Assembly (NCBI GenBank): GCA_017443685.1
Contig: JAFSYD010000175.1
Span: 1 to 6,290 of the forward strand
DNA length: 6,290 bases
Source of the DNA: Lachnospiraceae bacterium
GTDB lineage: Bacteria > Bacillota > Clostridia > Lachnospirales > Lachnospiraceae
Reading direction: 5' to 3'
The notes beneath the pieces are model-generated. The model was not told the DNA's origin. It saw nothing but the letters and a program-made list of their open reading frames with translations, and ran no database searches. The first letter of the stretch is position 1; each line of letters begins with the position of its first letter. This document shows, piece after piece, positions 5,066 to 6,290 of the stretch. The translations under genes were made by a program, and so were the position numbers.

Positions 5066-5700
5066 ACCGAAATCCGGATAACAGCCTCATAAAGCATCCC
5101 GGCAAGCGCCGCATGCCCTTCCGGGGACAGATGCAGAGAGTCTTCGACAGATGCTTTTACCCGTTCGGCGGCATTCACGAAAATACAGCCCTTATCCCCG
5201 GCAATTTTCCCGTAATATTTCGGAAATTCCCGGGAGCGGTCAATGGCATCCGTCTGAAAATGGCCGAAAAACGGCGAATTTACAATCCCTTCCCCGATCT
5301 CCGGCGGGGACACCAGAATGATCTCGGGCACAAAGCCCTGCTTTTCTTTAGTAAAATCAAGGATCACATCCACAAGCTGTCCGGCCCCTTCCGCGATCTG
5401 TGCCGCCGAAGCGCCGAACGCTTCCTTCAGATCATTGCTCCCCAGCATCAGTATCACGATGTCAACCGGTTTATGCGTGTTCAGACAGGGCTTCAAGTAT
5501 GGAAGCCCGCTCTTCCACGGCTCGAAAATATCATCAAAAACAGTCGTCCGTCCGTTGCAGCCCTCTTCGATCACAACATAATCCTCTCCCAGCATCTCCT
5601 GCAAACGCCCTGTCCAGCGAATGCTTTTCGGATACCGCATACCGTTGGACGGATTGTAGCCGTATGTATTTGAGTCCCCGTAGCAAAGAATCGTTTTCAT
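5062..5700 (-). CDS. SGNH/GDSL-family hydrolase, arylesterase-like
   Basis: This is a serine esterase or acyltransferase of the SGNH superfamily. Numbering from the chosen ATG (212 residues), block I GDSN places the nucleophile at Ser10, block II is GCNGRTT (47-53), block III MLGSND gives the oxyanion-hole Asn89, and block V DSLH gives catalytic Asp187 and His190. Layout and wording (RWTGRLQEMLG, EEGCNGRTT, VSPPEIG) closely follow the Mycobacterium smegmatis arylesterase/acyltransferase group. No signal peptide or membrane segment is visible, so it is probably cytoplasmic. The ATG at 5700 is preferred because the GDS motif sits at the extreme N-terminus in this group and AAAGGGGG (5713-5720) lies upstream. 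An ATG at 5760 would add 20 unconserved residues and overlap the toxin gene. It follows the toxin gene by 37 bases and converges on aroE. The natural substrate is unknown. Confidence 0.9.
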   Translation of the reverse strand: MKTILCYGDSNTYGYNPSNGMRYPKSIRWTGRLQEMLGEDYVVIEEGCNGRTTVFDDIFEPWKSGLPYLKPCLNTHKPVDIVILMLGSNDLKEAFGASAAQIAEGAGQLVDVILDFTKEKQGFVPEIILVSPPEIGEGIVNSPFFGHFQTDAIDRSREFPKYYGKIAGDKGCIFVNAAERVKASVEDSLHLSPEGHAALAGMLYEAVIRISV

Positions 5701-5737
5701 TGTTTTATCGTACCCCCTTTCTTCTCCGTGTGAAGCT

Positions 5738-6163
5738 TCACTTATTATACCCCTTATCATTAAGGATAATATCCATCATCTCCCTGGGTGTTACAACAAA
5801 GGGATCTTGCGGAAAATGCTTTTTATTTCCTGTCACGAGATACGCATCCGAGTCTTTACGCTTTTCCATAACGATTGCATAGAAAACAACATCTTTCGAG
5901 TCAGGAAGCTCGTAATCCATATTATCGGCTTCAATAAACACTCCCTGCTCTTTAAGTGCCTGTATGACATCATCCACTATTTCTTTCGTCAGGTGGAATT
6001 TGTCACGCATAAGAACCTCCCGGTATTCTGCAACGATCACATCACTAAGAACCGGAGTAATGGTGCCGGTAAATGCGAATTCAATGATATTACCGGGAAC
6101 TGATGTCCATTTCAGCATCGCAGATACAAGTACATCTGTATCTATGACTGCATATCGCCTCAT
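5738..6163 (-). CDS. PIN-domain toxin of a type II toxin-antitoxin system
   Basis: This 141-residue protein belongs to the PIN family, small Mg2+-dependent ribonucleases that act as toxins when not held by an antitoxin. It opens with AVIDTDVLVSAML, where Asp8 is the first acidic ligand and position 10 is Asp instead of the more common Asn. Further acidic residues are Glu46 (AEYREVL), Asp88/Asp91 (LPDSKD) and Asp104/Asp106 in the KDSDAYLVTGNKKHF segment, which is the usual end of the fold in the COG1569-like 'putative toxin component, PIN family' group. The ATG overlaps the stop codon of the upstream antitoxin by 4 bases (ATGA), as is typical for such pairs. The gene is AT-richer than its neighbours: 49 of 120 bases from 5761 to 5880 are G or C, against 40 of 60 from 3601 to 3660 in aroD. 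This suggests horizontal acquisition. The RNA target is unknown. Confidence 0.85.
   Translation of the reverse strand: MRRYAVIDTDVLVSAMLKWTSVPGNIIEFAFTGTITPVLSDVIVAEYREVLMRDKFHLTKEIVDDVIQALKEQGVFIEADNMDYELPDSKDVVFYAIVMEKRKDSDAYLVTGNKKHFPQDPFVVTPREMMDIILNDKGYNK
5744..5749 (-). promoter_or_regulatory. Possible -10 box for the esterase gene
   Basis: A perfect TATAAT on the minus strand lies inside the last codons of the toxin gene, 43 bases before the esterase ATG. The -35 position (GATATT at 18 bases) is weak. A small stem, CCTTA (5752-5756) with TAAGG (5761-5765), sits directly upstream. If active, it would separate esterase expression from the toxin-antitoxin operon. Confidence 0.35.
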
Positions 6164-6290
6164 TCAGTCACCTGCCTTCTCGCGGCGTTGATCTCGGCGT
6201 TGATCTCATCGAGTGACATATCAGCAATACCATTCTCGCTTGCTATCCTGCTGGCCTCTTTCATTGCCTCCAAGCCTCTATTCTTCGGCA
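6160..6290 (-). CDS. Antitoxin of the PIN pair, C-terminal part only
   Basis: An open frame enters from the right window edge (first whole codon at 6288-6286) and ends with TGA at 6162-6160, overlapping the PIN start codon. The 42 visible residues include a helical, charged stretch (GLEAMKEASRIASENGIAD) and then MSLDEINAEINAARRQ before the stop. A xMSLDEINxEIxxAR ending is, to my knowledge, common at the C-terminus of RelB/DinJ-type antitoxins in Clostridia, the part that wraps the toxin. The DNA-binding N-terminus is outside the window, so the class is inferred. An internal ATG at 6262 exists, but the frame continues upstream of it, so the gene is more likely truncated by the window than short. 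Confidence 0.65.
   Translation of the reverse strand, partial: PKNRGLEAMKEASRIASENGIADMSLDEINAEINAARRQVTE
6183..6206. repeat. Perfect 12-bp tandem duplication in the antitoxin
   Basis: CGGCGTTGATCT occurs twice head-to-tail (6183-6194 and 6195-6206). On the minus strand it encodes the repeated EINA-EINA in the antitoxin tail. It is in frame, so it adds four residues without disrupting the gene. It may be a slippage product or simply repeated codons for a helical heptad-like segment. Confidence 0.8.

Noticed and set aside
5701..5760. A longer esterase starting at 5760.
   Set aside because: The added 20 residues overlap the toxin gene end and precede a GDS block that normally sits at the N-terminus. 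The ATG at 5700 has its own G-rich binding site.

Overview
The window looks like a piece of chromosome from a moderately GC-rich Firmicute, most likely a Clostridia/Lachnospiraceae-type organism. This is inferred from gene content, strong GGAGG-type ribosome binding sites, TTGACA/TATAAT-like promoters and the protein sequence style. It is not proven by a marker gene.

Layout: (1) 1-462 has no convincing gene and is packed with inverted repeats, some nested and some mutually exclusive. (2) 463-3880 (minus strand) is a compact run of four genes in the order aroD, aroK, an iron-dependent alcohol/aldehyde dehydrogenase, and a fructosamine/ketosamine 3-kinase family protein. aroD and aroK overlap by 4 bases and the last two genes are 8-11 bases apart. 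(3) 3881-4103 is a divergent control region. Two promoter-like sequences overlap head-to-head inside one 36-bp palindrome, and each transcript has a small stem-loop in its leader. (4) 4104-4964 (plus strand) is a shikimate/quinate dehydrogenase (aroE, with YdiB-like features). (5) 4965-5061 is a short convergent gap filled by a decayed 39-bp tandem repeat that may run into the 3' ends of both flanking genes. (6) 5062-6290 (minus strand) holds an SGNH-family esterase, a PIN-domain toxin and the C-terminal end of its antitoxin. The toxin-antitoxin part is visibly more AT-rich than the rest.

How the genes fit together: AroD (3-dehydroquinate to 3-dehydroshikimate), AroE (3-dehydroshikimate to shikimate) and AroK (shikimate to shikimate 3-phosphate) are three consecutive steps of the shikimate pathway, placed on either side of a shared promoter region. 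The dehydrogenase and sugar-amine kinase downstream of aroK have no obvious role in aromatic synthesis. Both families handle reactive carbonyl chemistry: aldehyde reduction, and repair of glycated amines. A hypothesis worth testing is that they limit glycation by erythrose 4-phosphate, the sugar that feeds the shikimate pathway. The PIN toxin-antitoxin pair and the esterase appear unrelated to the aro genes. No CRISPR array, tRNA, rRNA or intact mobile element was seen.
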